Origin: Microcaldota archaeon
Lineage (GTDB): Archaea; Micrarchaeota; Micrarchaeia; Micrarchaeales; CABMGC01
Direction: 5' to 3'
DNA length: 11,250 nt
Assembly (NCBI GenBank): GCA_030040335.1
Contig: JASHTX010000085.1
Span: 1-11,250, forward strand
Under the pieces are notes generated by a model. That model ran no database searches. It saw only the letters and a program-made list of their open reading frames with translations, and was not told the origin of the DNA. The position numbers and the translations under genes were made by a program. Numbering within the stretch: the stretch's first letter is position 1; each line of letters starts with the position of its first letter. This document shows, piece after piece, positions 1-7,468 of this stretch.

Positions 1-683
1 TCTTCGGTCCGCCTGGGACGGGAAAGACGATGCTGCTACAGGCTGTTGCCAACGAGCTGAGCGATGTCAGAGTCTTCACAATTTCTGGATACGATGTGGC
101 GAAGTACGGACCCGAGAGGGCGACGGCCACGGTAAAGGAAATCTTTGACAGGGCCAAGGAGAATGCGCCGGGGATAGTCTTCATCGATGAAGTAGACGCT
201 CTCGTTCCTGCCAGGGACGTGGCCAACGAGGTAGGAGTGCGCCTGACCGGCGAGCTCCTGGAGGAATTCGATAAAATAAGGCAAAATGTTGATGTTGTTG
301 TTGTAGGGGCCACAAACAGGCCCGACGTGCTGGACCCCGCCCTGCTAAGGCCTGGAAGGTTTGATAGGCTGATATTTGTGCCTCCGCCAGAAAAGGAGAG
401 CAGGGCAAAGATATTCGAGGCAAACCTTGAAAAGGCTCCTCTGGATCAGAACATAGACTTCGAGAAACTCGCCGATGCAGCAGACGGCTTTACTGGTGCC
501 GATATTGCAAATATATGCAGGCAGATAAAGCTGAACACAATGGAAGCGAGCCTCACTGCTGGCAAGGAGCAGCCGATAACCCAGGCTGACATACTCAAGC
601 TGCTCCAAAAAGCGAGACCATCGGCTTCTTCCATGGTTCTCGGCAGGTATCTCGCATTTTACGGCAAGTACGGGAGGAGATGA
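1..683 (+). CDS. CDC48-family AAA ATPase, C-terminal part (5' end outside window)
   Basis: The reading frame is open from the window edge, so the start is missing; about 226 residues remain. They form one complete AAA module. Walker A (GPPGTGKT) lies at fragment residues 2-9, Walker B (IVFIDEVDA) near 58-66, sensor 1 with the arginine-finger segment (GATNRPDVLDPALLRPGRFDR) follows, and the lid carries the sensor-2 motif GFTGADI. The C-terminal tail (ARPSASSM...Y..F...YGRR) resembles the last segment of the CDC48/VCP D2 ring. Family members are hexameric unfoldases that pull substrates through a central pore using ATP. The pore loop is unusual: AKYGPERA stands where the family has SKWVGESE. 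No HbYX proteasome-docking motif is seen at the C-terminus (ends GRR). An upstream D1 domain or N domain cannot be judged from here. The gene converges with nuoN, 7 nt between stops. Confidence 0.9.
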   Translation, partial: FGPPGTGKTMLLQAVANELSDVRVFTISGYDVAKYGPERATATVKEIFDRAKENAPGIVFIDEVDALVPARDVANEVGVRLTGELLEEFDKIRQNVDVVVVGATNRPDVLDPALLRPGRFDRLIFVPPPEKESRAKIFEANLEKAPLDQNIDFEKLADAADGFTGADIANICRQIKLNTMEASLTAGKEQPITQADILKLLQKARPSASSMVLGRYLAFYGKYGRR

Positions 684-690
684 GTTTCTC

Positions 691-2070
691 TCAAGCTACG
701 CCATGCAAAAGGTAGGTTGCCGCTCCATTAGTAAGCTGCAGTATCGGCTGTGGATATAGCCCGAACAGGATGGTAACCGCCAGACAGATGAGTACTACAG
801 TAAAAGTGTAAGTGTCTGGTCTGATATGGTAAGAGGAAAGTTTGCTGGTATACATCGCACTTATCATTTTCACGTAGTAGAAAATAGAGACGACGCTCGC
901 TCCGATTCCGATCACTGCGAGCCACGCAAGACCGGCATTTACCGCACTTAGAAATATCAGAAACTTGCCTACAAAACCTGTTGTCAGCGGGACTCCTACA
1001 AGGGCCACAAGAAAGATAGTGAGCGCAAAAGCGACAAACCTGTTTTCCTTATGGAGCCCTATGAGGTCATTTACCTCGGTTCTTCCCTTGCTCTCGAGCC
1101 ACGCTATTATGCTCATTGCCCCTATAAAAAGGAAGACGTGCGCAAAGATCAGGAAGAGGCTTGCGCTCAGGCTCGCCTGCGTGTCCACTGCGATGCCTAT
1201 GAGTATGTAGCCCGCCTGCGATATTGACGAATATGCAAGAAGCCTTTTCAGCTTGTCTTGCACAAGGGCAACGACGTTCCCATAAAGCATGGTTAGCACA
1301 GAAAGTATTGCAACTATCTCAAATGCGGCGCTCCATGCAAAGAACAGGAAAACAAGCACCTGGAGCAGCGCTGCAAACCCTACCTTCTTGTTTATCCCTC
1401 CCAACATTGCCGTAGCGTATGCACCCGATCCCTGGTATACGTCAGGAAGCAGGACGTTGAACGGGAATACCGAAGCCTCAAAACCCAGCGAGGCGATGAA
1501 TAGGACCAGCGCCAGGGTCAGGATGCTGCTCCTCGGCTGCTGCGAGAGCGTGAGCGAGTTTGCAGCCCCGTAAACGAGCACTATCGCAAACGAAAGGAGG
1601 GCAACCGCCACCGAAGCCATCACGAAGAACTTTGTAGCCGCCTCAATGCTGTCGCGTTTTGAAAGAAGAACAATAAAGGCGCTCGGTACGCTCACAAGCT
1701 CAAGCCCGAGAAATATCGTTATCAGGGAGCTGGCGAACGCGACGAAATACATGCCCACAAGAGCAAAAGATGACAGTATTGCAAAATCCTGGTAGTCGCG
1801 CGAACGCGAGTAGGCTATCAGGTTGAGCAAGAACATTCCCGAAGTAAAGAGCAAGATGAAAAATGTGGAAAATGCATTTATGGAAAGGAACCCTGCATAG
1901 GTATTATTTGCGCCCATAAGGAAAAACGTATCCAATACGAGCAACAGTAAGACTACGGAATTAAACTCCAGCTGTAGCCTTTTTATCCCCACAACCCGCA
2001 GCCATATGTTCTCCCCTATGAGTAGGACGACCAGGGCGCAGAATACGTATAATGCAGATAAGTCAAACAT
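691..2070 (-). CDS. nuoN: NADH-quinone oxidoreductase-type subunit N (antiporter-like)
   Basis: 459 residues, almost entirely hydrophobic, about 14 membrane helices, as in the NuoN/ND2 family. It is one of the antiporter-like subunits thought to move protons in complex I. Diagnostic NuoN signatures are LLPDVYQG (207-214), KRLLAYSSISQAGY (275-288) and GVPLTTGFVGKF (359-370). The conserved TM5 glutamate is E124, and lysines at 228/229 and K369 match the central and terminal channel lysines. The TM7 lysine is not present: the usual GFK..PFH reads GFE..PFN, giving E198 and N205. The ATG overlaps the nuoL stop by one base (TGATG), indicating translational coupling. It is the last gene of the nuo operon; the next gene converges from the other strand. 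NuoM is a poorer match than NuoN because of the PDVYQG and SSISQAGY motifs. Confidence 0.93.
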   Translation of the reverse strand: MFDLSALYVFCALVVLLIGENIWLRVVGIKRLQLEFNSVVLLLLVLDTFFLMGANNTYAGFLSINAFSTFFILLFTSGMFLLNLIAYSRSRDYQDFAILSSFALVGMYFVAFASSLITIFLGLELVSVPSAFIVLLSKRDSIEAATKFFVMASVAVALLSFAIVLVYGAANSLTLSQQPRSSILTLALVLFIASLGFEASVFPFNVLLPDVYQGSGAYATAMLGGINKKVGFAALLQVLVFLFFAWSAAFEIVAILSVLTMLYGNVVALVQDKLKRLLAYSSISQAGYILIGIAVDTQASLSASLFLIFAHVFLFIGAMSIIAWLESKGRTEVNDLIGLHKENRFVAFALTIFLVALVGVPLTTGFVGKFLIFLSAVNAGLAWLAVIGIGASVVSIFYYVKMISAMYTSKLSSYHIRPDTYTFTVVLICLAVTILFGLYPQPILQLTNGAATYLLHGVA

Positions 2071-3842
2071 CAGAGCACCGCGACTAATATCACCAGCAGC
2101 AACAAACCGACTACAAATATGCCAACATAAAAGTTGATCTCTCCAGAAGCGAGTTTTCGCAGAGCCTTTCCTGCTCCTACCGTAAGATATCCGATCGCAT
2201 CAAAAAATTCGTTGAGTTTCAGATCGAAATACGCTAATGCATCGGCCAAAGTCTCAACGAATGCAGCAAAATGATCATAAATAATGGTCATGATGCCAGC
2301 GCTGTATACAATATCGAAGATCTTTGGAGTTTCTACGGGCTTTTTGCTCTTTCTTTTCTCCTTGTAGATGAGATATGCGGCAAGCGAACCTATAACAACA
2401 GCACCGAGCTCCACACCCGCCTCAAAGGTGCCAAAGCTCAGGCTGGTCTGATTGGCAAAACCCAGGCTTGTTAGCTGTCCTGGCAAGATGAAGAAGGCCG
2501 CGCTCGCAGCAAGCGTTGCAAGCGCGAGTAAGACCATGCCCAAAACCGCTCCTCTGCCCACCAGCCCGTAACTCAAAGCGGTTCTCTCGCTGTCGCTTTT
2601 CTTGCTCAGCATGGTGAACCACCTGAATATGTAGAAACTCGTCCCAAAATTTATCAGAGAAAGCAGCACGTATACCGTTAAGTTTGTCGAAAAGGCAGAA
2701 TCCAAACTCGCATTGGCGAAAAACCCGTCAAAAGGTATGAATCCTGCAAGCGCAAGCACGCCGAATAACGCCGTGAAATAAATCAGCTTGTTCTTGCTCA
2801 GGCCGCTCATCTTAGTTATATCTTCCTTATCCGTAGCTTTCATCGAAACGCCAGCTGTGAAGAACAGAAGGGCCTTGTAGAAGCTCTGCGCCACAAAGAA
2901 GTACACCGCTGCAAGAATGGCATTCCCACCCACTGCCACCAGCATAAGGCCCAGTTCCTGAACTGTAGAGTAGGCGAGGACTCTTTTCACCTGCTTTTCC
3001 CTCATGGCGTTGAACATCCCAAGGATTGCAGTCAGCATTCCCACAGCCAGAATCGCTCCGAGATAGTTCGCTGCAGAAAATATAGGGAAGAGCACAATGG
3101 CTGCAAACACTCCTGCCTTGACCATCGTTGTTGAATGCAGGTATGCGGATACAGGCGTAGGGCCTTCCATCGCATCCGGCAGCCACTCCTGAAACGGAAA
3201 TTGCGCAGATTTTGTCATTATGGCGATTAGCAAAAGGAATGCGGCACTCGCAGCTCCCAGCCCCCCGCTTGAAATCTCACTTATTATGGTGCTGAACTCG
3301 AGAGTGCCAAAAGTAAACTGAAAGATGACGATGGCCCCGAGCAGTGCAAGATCGCCGATCAGAATCATCGTTATTGTCTTTCTCGCTGCCCTTATCGCCC
3401 TGTCCCTGCTGTACCAGAAACCTATCAGCAGATAGCTTGTAAGGCTAAGGAACTCCCATGCTATGAAAAATAGTATGAAGTTGCCAGCCATAGCAAAAGT
3501 GAGCATTGCAGCCTCGAAAGCCAGCATCTCAAGATAATACCTCCTCTGTTCACTCGGCAGGTCCATGAAGTCAAATGAGTATGCGAAGATGAGAGGCCCT
3601 ATCAGCAGAACTATCAAGATCAGAAGCCAGTTTAGCTGGTTGACCGATGCTGTTATTGCTATCTCAAATCCGCTTATGTAAAACCATCCGAAGCTGGCGG
3701 TTCCGCCGCTAACGAAAGGGAAGAGCAGCAGCGCCACTATGCTTCCTTCAAGCGCAAGGTATTTGCTGAAAGAGCTGTTCCTGTTGAAGGCAACTCCGGC
3801 CATCGCCACAAGAAGCGGAATTAGTAGGAAAAAGGCTAGCAT
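2070..3842 (-). CDS. nuoL: NADH-quinone oxidoreductase-type subunit L (antiporter-like)
   Basis: 590 residues with about 16 membrane helices and a long C-terminal section (about 505-590). The C-terminal section has the amphipathic lateral-helix pattern followed by a last membrane anchor, which is typical of NuoL and absent from NuoM. Family motifs are AWEFLSLTSYLLIGFW (E130), TKSAQFPFQEWLPDAMEGPTP (K211), AYLHSTTMVKAGV (H236), KRVLAYSTVQELG and SFYKALLFFTAG. Known role: antiporter-like subunit at the distal end of the membrane arm. Several normally conserved residues are changed: the two TM11 histidines (HxxxH before AFFKALLF) are F315 and Q319, and the TM12 GFFSKDE motif reads GFFANAS (373-379), so its Lys and Asp are missing. 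nuoK ends one base upstream (TAATATG) and nuoN starts within the stop codon. Confidence 0.95.
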   Translation of the reverse strand: MLAFFLLIPLLVAMAGVAFNRNSSFSKYLALEGSIVALLLFPFVSGGTASFGWFYISGFEIAITASVNQLNWLLILIVLLIGPLIFAYSFDFMDLPSEQRRYYLEMLAFEAAMLTFAMAGNFILFFIAWEFLSLTSYLLIGFWYSRDRAIRAARKTITMILIGDLALLGAIVIFQFTFGTLEFSTIISEISSGGLGAASAAFLLLIAIMTKSAQFPFQEWLPDAMEGPTPVSAYLHSTTMVKAGVFAAIVLFPIFSAANYLGAILAVGMLTAILGMFNAMREKQVKRVLAYSTVQELGLMLVAVGGNAILAAVYFFVAQSFYKALLFFTAGVSMKATDKEDITKMSGLSKNKLIYFTALFGVLALAGFIPFDGFFANASLDSAFSTNLTVYVLLSLINFGTSFYIFRWFTMLSKKSDSERTALSYGLVGRGAVLGMVLLALATLAASAAFFILPGQLTSLGFANQTSLSFGTFEAGVELGAVVIGSLAAYLIYKEKRKSKKPVETPKIFDIVYSAGIMTIIYDHFAAFVETLADALAYFDLKLNEFFDAIGYLTVGAGKALRKLASGEINFYVGIFVVGLLLLVILVAVL

Positions 3843-3843
3843 A

Positions 3844-4146
3844 TTACCACTTTAGTTTGGACAGTTTGGTTACGTCGAAATCATAACCCTTGGACTTCAT
3901 GTAAATGTAGAAGGTGACCAGCGCCATTATCTCAACAGCAGCCACAGACCATATGCTTATCAGCATCGGCACGGCCGAAGGATCGGGAGCCTGCGTATAC
4001 GAGAAGAATGAGATCAGCATGATGCTGCTCGATATCAGTATCAGCTCCACGGCCAACATCAGAACTACGAAATGCCTGTCCGATATGATTCCAGCGAGTG
4101 CAACCGCAAGGAGTATCAGGGATATCGCAAATAGATACGGCAACAT
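3844..4146 (-). CDS. nuoK: NADH-quinone oxidoreductase-type subunit K
   Basis: 100 residues with three membrane helices, the usual size of NuoK/ND4L. The two membrane glutamates that are conserved in the family and form part of the E-channel are present: E34 in AVELILISSS and E72 in VAAVEIMALVTFYIYM. The C-terminal tail (about 84-100) is charged and lies outside the membrane. The ATG overlaps the nuoJ stop by one base (TAATG) and the stop lies one base before the nuoL ATG, so the J-K-L genes are almost certainly translated together. Confidence 0.94.
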   Translation of the reverse strand: MLPYLFAISLILLAVALAGIISDRHFVVLMLAVELILISSSIMLISFFSYTQAPDPSAVPMLISIWSVAAVEIMALVTFYIYMKSKGYDFDVTKLSKLKW

Positions 4147-4622
4147 TACACGACCAATTTCGACGATTTCTTTATGATCAGCACACTCCCTATACCTACC
4201 GCAAACAGCAGCAGTACGGCCGCAAAAAGGATGATGTAGTACGAGGAGAACCCAGCCTCAGCTACGGCCGAGAAATCGTTTCCTGCATTCTGAGGGTTTG
4301 GTGGCAAAGGCAGGAAGATGAGAAGCACAAGTGCAATCACGATCGCAGCAAAGACGAATCTCACCTTGCTTGCCAGTTTTATTAGTTTCTTCTCCTCCGC
4401 AGCCACTGCAACAATCAGGTATGTGGCCAAGCCCCCTACAAATACAAGAAGCTGCAAGAGCGCAACCAGCACCTGGCCTAGATAGAGGAAGATGAGCGCA
4501 CTGCCCAGCGAACACGTGGCAAGGAAGATAACAGCGTGGAGGAGTTTGTTACGAAGAAATACCAGCATGGAGGCTGCTATGGTAAAAACGGCGAGCAAAA
4601 TCAGCAAAACAGGCAGGGCCAT
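4146..4622 (-). CDS. nuoJ: NADH-quinone oxidoreductase-type subunit J
   Basis: 158 residues, strongly hydrophobic with about five membrane helices, matching NuoJ/ND6. The characteristic TM3 region, normally VYVGAimvL, reads VFVGGLATYLIVAV here (about residues 60-73). That is the segment that forms a pi-bulge next to the E-channel; the usual Tyr is Phe. The C-terminal helix (FAAVLLLFAVGIGSVLIIKK) matches the position of the last NuoJ helix. The ATG lies 3 nt downstream of the nuoI stop, with a modest purine-rich site (AAGGTTAGAGA) before it. Position between nuoI and nuoK follows the standard complex I order and supports the call, since NuoJ is the least conserved membrane subunit. Confidence 0.9.
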   Translation of the reverse strand: MALPVLLILLAVFTIAASMLVFLRNKLLHAVIFLATCSLGSALIFLYLGQVLVALLQLLVFVGGLATYLIVAVAAEEKKLIKLASKVRFVFAAIVIALVLLIFLPLPPNPQNAGNDFSAVAEAGFSSYYIILFAAVLLLFAVGIGSVLIIKKSSKLVV

Positions 4623-4625
4623 TCT

Positions 4626-4991
4626 CTAACCTTGCAATTCTTCAGGTCTTTTTATCAGCTCCCTCTTGTCGTATACCTCGAACTTGTACCCCTTTGTCAA
4701 TGTGAGGCACTTAGGAGGGCATACCTCTTCACAGAGCCCACAGAACAGGCAGCGTTCTATTCCAATCTGCGGCATTATTTTCGTGCCCCTCTGCGTTATG
4801 ACTTCCACCATGTCTATGGTCTTGTTGGGGCATATCCTCTCACATGCCGAACAGCTTATGCAGGTCTCCATGTCCAATCTAAGCATGTACCTTTCCCTAT
4901 CATCCAAAGACTCCCTGGTCTCCGGAAACTCGACTGTTGATCTCTCATCAAGCAAGCTTTTGAAACTTTTAAGTACTGGATTATCTGCCAT
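4626..4991 (-). CDS. nuoI: NADH-quinone oxidoreductase-type subunit I, 2x[4Fe-4S] ferredoxin-like
   Basis: 121 residues with two complete CxxCxxCxxxCP motifs: Cys 44/47/50/54 and Cys 81/84/87/91. In the family these bind clusters N6a and N6b, which pass electrons from the input end of the peripheral arm to cluster N2 in NuoB. The N-terminal 40 residues are charged and include a short amphipathic stretch (NPVLKSFKSLLDE); the C-terminus is a short tail (KGYKFEVYDKRELIKRPEE). The protein is shorter than typical bacterial NuoI, mainly through a small N-terminus. With no NuoG in the cluster, NuoI would be the outermost iron-sulfur subunit encoded here and a likely entry point for electrons from a soluble donor. 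The start is supported by GGTGA four bases before the ATG, with the nuoH stop codon inside it. Confidence 0.95.
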   Translation of the reverse strand: MADNPVLKSFKSLLDERSTVEFPETRESLDDRERYMLRLDMETCISCSACERICPNKTIDMVEVITQRGTKIMPQIGIERCLFCGLCEEVCPPKCLTLTKGYKFEVYDKRELIKRPEELQG

Positions 4992-4995
4992 CGGG

Positions 4996-6012
4996 TCACC
5001 TAATGAATATCAGATACGTAATTATTAAATTTAGCAGTGCCAACGGCATGAGCCAGATCCAGCCAAAACGCAAAAGCTTGTCAATTCGCATCCTTACTGT
5101 TGTTGCCCTGATGACAATTATGAAAAATGCGACTATGAAGCACTTTAGCAGCAGCCATACGATAGGTGGCAGCAGCGGACCGTTCCAGCCTCCCAGGAAC
5201 AGGATCACGATCAGCAGGCTGCCGAGGAACATTCTTGAGTAGTCTAGGAAGAGTGCAAGGGTGTAGTATGGTGCGCTCACGTCCGTGAGCCAGCCTGCGA
5301 TAAGCTCGTTGTCAGCCTCTCGCATGTCAAAAGGAGGCCGCTCTACCTCAGCGAGCATGGCGATGAAGAAGATCACAAATCCAATAGGCATCATGACCGC
5401 AAACCAGTAGTTGTTCTGGGCGCTTATTATGCTGGCTATGTTATAGCTTCCAGCAAGGGCACCAACAGCCGCAAGTACGAGCAAGAGCGGGATCTCGTAG
5501 CTGGCCAGCATTATTACCGAACGCTGTGCGCTTATCCCCGCAAACTTGTTTCCGCTCGCAAAGCCGTTCACGAATATGACGAGCGGCATGAAAGACAAAA
5601 GGACAAAGACGACCAGCATTCCAAGCCCTATGTTCGACTCTATCAGTGTTGGCGCGAAGGGCAGGAGTAATATGAGGAAGATGGATATCGAGAGCATCAT
5701 CGGTATCGTGCCCAGAAACAGGTATTTGTCTGCGTTCTTTGGCACAACGTGCTCCTTTGCCAGAAGTTTGACGAAATCTGCGAGATTCTGTAGTATTCCG
5801 TAGGTTCCTACGTAGGTAGGTCCGTGCCTTGCCTGTATCTTTGCTATCGTCTTCCTCTCCAACCATCCAAAAAGGTAGTCGAAAACTACGATAAGAATCG
5901 CAATAAGGACCGCATAAACGACCGTATTGACAATGTTCGCAAGGGTTCCACTAAGCCCGAGGCTGTCTGAAACAAAAGTAATTATTGAAAGAAGGTCACC
6001 TATCGACACCAC
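4996..6012 (-). CDS. nuoH: NADH-quinone oxidoreductase-type subunit H
   Basis: 338 residues with about eight to nine membrane helices. This subunit forms the quinone-binding cavity and joins the membrane and peripheral arms. Signatures are FGWLERKTIAKIQARHGP (48-65), GILQNLADFVKLLAKE (72-87), SYEIP (171-175) and AEVERPPFDMREADNELIAG (221-240), the acidic-loop motif near the quinone site. The segment after it (TDVSAPYY) departs from the usual TEYSGMKF. The start must be one of two tandem GTG codons (6012 or 6009), because a stop codon lies just upstream in frame; no ATG is available. GGTGAT precedes them, and its spacing suits the second GTG slightly better. The gene overlaps the end of nuoD by 14-17 nt. 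Confidence 0.95.
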   Translation of the reverse strand: MVSIGDLLSIITFVSDSLGLSGTLANIVNTVVYAVLIAILIVVFDYLFGWLERKTIAKIQARHGPTYVGTYGILQNLADFVKLLAKEHVVPKNADKYLFLGTIPMMLSISIFLILLLPFAPTLIESNIGLGMLVVFVLLSFMPLVIFVNGFASGNKFAGISAQRSVIMLASYEIPLLLVLAAVGALAGSYNIASIISAQNNYWFAVMMPIGFVIFFIAMLAEVERPPFDMREADNELIAGWLTDVSAPYYTLALFLDYSRMFLGSLLIVILFLGGWNGPLLPPIVWLLLKCFIVAFFIIVIRATTVRMRIDKLLRFGWIWLMPLALLNLIITYLIFIR

Positions 6013-7084
6013 CCATCACCATGTCCAGACTGCCGAGTATGGCAAAGAGGTCCGCGGTCCTGGCTCCCTTGGCAAGTTCTCCGAATGCAGCCAGGTTTAT
6101 AAAAGACGGGTCTCTTATCGATAGCCTATAGGGCTTTTGCGGGTCGGCTACAAGGTACATGAAGCATTCTCCTCGCGGCAATTCCCTGTTTACCGTTACA
6201 ATCCTGTTCTTGGCTTCAGGAAGTATCAGCCTGATCTGCATACCTACTGCGTCACCGGCCGGCATCTTCTCCATCGCCATTCTCGCAAGCCTGATGCTGC
6301 TCCTCAGCTCCAGCATCCTTACCTTGTACCTTGCAAAGCAGTCACCCTCGTTCCTTACCTGCGGTTCAAAATAGAGTTTATCGTATACATAATACGGGCT
6401 GTTTTTTCTGACATCATACTTTACGCCAGATCCTCTCAATACAGGGCCTGTTACACCCAGGTTGAGTGCATCTTCCCTGCTCAGAATGCCCACCCCTCTC
6501 ATTCTCTGCATGAATATGGGGTTTTTTTCAAGGTAATCCTCATATTCCTTGACTCTCTTATCCAGATAATCCAATACTTCATCAGCTTTTTCCTGAAAAC
6601 CCTCCGGCAGGTCTCTGATCAGGCCTCCCAGTCTCATGTTTACGTAAAACATTCTCGCGCCAGCCGCCTCCTCAAGCAGGCGCAAAACCATGTCCCTGTC
6701 CCTGAAAGCCCACATGAAGACTGTGAAGAGCTGCCCCAGGTCGTTTGCCATTGTTCCAAGCCACAGCAGGTGACTTGCTATGCGCTGCAACTCCAGAAGA
6801 ACCACCCTGACGTACATGGCCCTCTCCTTGACATCAACTCCCAGTGCCTTTTCAACAGCAGCAACGTAGACCTCGTCGTATGCCATCGGCGCGACATAGT
6901 CGAGTTTCTCCATGTAAGGCGGGCTCTGCATGTACATTCTGGTTTCCACAAGCTTCTCCACTCCCCTGTGCAGGAAGCCAATATGAGGTTCAACGCGTAC
7001 CACAGTATCCCCGTCTATCTCCGCAACCAGCCTCAGTACTCCGTGCGTACTGGGGTGAATGGGGCCTATGTTGATCGTTGTCAC
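5996..7084 (-). CDS. nuoD: NADH-quinone oxidoreductase-type subunit D (49 kDa)
   Basis: About 362 residues. NuoD descends from the large subunit of [NiFe]-hydrogenases and builds the quinone site together with NuoB. Conserved elements are GPIHPSTHG near the N-terminus (HxxxHG motif at the quinone pocket), IGFLHRGVEKLVE, RxGGLxxDLPEGF in the middle, and the C-terminal SIRDPSF...AILGSLDMVMGGVDR. The CxxC pairs that hold Ni and Fe in hydrogenases are absent, so this is a respiratory complex I subunit rather than a hydrogenase. Start choice: TTG (7087) and GTG (7084) follow the nuoC stop directly; GTG gives an N-terminus of MTTINIGPIHPSTHG, which suits the family. NuoC and NuoD are separate genes, not fused as in E. 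coli. Confidence 0.94.
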   Translation of the reverse strand: MTTINIGPIHPSTHGVLRLVAEIDGDTVVRVEPHIGFLHRGVEKLVETRMYMQSPPYMEKLDYVAPMAYDEVYVAAVEKALGVDVKERAMYVRVVLLELQRIASHLLWLGTMANDLGQLFTVFMWAFRDRDMVLRLLEEAAGARMFYVNMRLGGLIRDLPEGFQEKADEVLDYLDKRVKEYEDYLEKNPIFMQRMRGVGILSREDALNLGVTGPVLRGSGVKYDVRKNSPYYVYDKLYFEPQVRNEGDCFARYKVRMLELRSSIRLARMAMEKMPAGDAVGMQIRLILPEAKNRIVTVNRELPRGECFMYLVADPQKPYRLSIRDPSFINLAAFGELAKGARTADLFAILGSLDMVMGGVDR

Positions 7085-7087
7085 CAA

Positions 7088-7468
7088 TCAATCACTCGTT
7101 TCATATGGCGTATTCCAGACAAAGTTTTTCCTTAGCGGTGCAATCTTTCCATTCCACTTTTCAAGCAAAAGCCGCTCTACGTGCCTGCCCTTTATCTCTA
7201 TCCCGAACATCTCATACAATTCGCGCTCGTACCAATCCGCTCCTTTGTAGAACCCCATTATGCTGGGAACCCACGCATCTCCAGGGTCCAGCTCAACCTC
7301 GATGGTCGTATCCTGGCTGCCTTCCGTATTCCTCAGAATGTAGACTACTTCAAGGTACTTCTCGTAATCAACTGCGGTGATTTTGACCAGGTAGTCGTAT
7401 CCGCCTTTCTTAATGCCCTCGATCTGCGCGGTCAGATCTTGCCTCTCAACCTTCAATCTCTCCACCAA
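7088..7468 (-). CDS. nuoC: NADH-quinone oxidoreductase-type subunit C (30 kDa)
   Basis: About 126 residues; short for the family, whose bacterial members are usually 150-200. The defining C-terminal motif is present: DWYERELYEMFGIEIKGRHVERLLLE (about 77-102), followed by PLRKNF. NuoC is a structural subunit of the peripheral arm that packs on NuoD. The N-terminus is a reduced alpha/beta domain. The start is TTG (7468) or the adjoining GTG (7465); an in-frame stop a short way upstream excludes a longer protein, and no ATG exists. The gene overlaps the 3' end of nuoB by about 20 nt, and its stop is followed immediately by the nuoD start, so C is embedded in tight translational coupling. Confidence 0.92.
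   Translation of the reverse strand: MVERLKVERQDLTAQIEGIKKGGYDYLVKITAVDYEKYLEVVYILRNTEGSQDTTIEVELDPGDAWVPSIMGFYKGADWYERELYEMFGIEIKGRHVERLLLEKWNGKIAPLRKNFVWNTPYETSD

Noticed and set aside
691..2070. Possibility that the 459-residue antiporter-like protein is NuoM rather than NuoN
   Set aside because: LPDVYQG, KRLLAYSSISQAGY and GFVGKF are NuoN features; NuoM motifs such as PFHTWLPDAH are missing.
2827..3186. Cys/Ser-rich 119-codon minus-strand frame inside nuoL
   Set aside because: It overlaps conserved nuoL in another frame and shows no ordered CxxC pattern; it is a shadow frame.
5996..7084. Membrane-bound [NiFe]-hydrogenase (Ech/Mbh type) instead of complex I
   Set aside because: The NuoD protein has no N- or C-terminal CxxC metal ligands, and the cluster has separate nuoA, nuoJ, nuoK and nuoN genes typical of complex I.
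6137..7135. 332-codon open frame on the plus strand opposite nuoD
   Set aside because: It lies wholly antisense to a strongly conserved gene, has no family features, and is rich in Cys, His and Ser as expected for a frame opposite real codons. It has no promoter or ribosome site of note.
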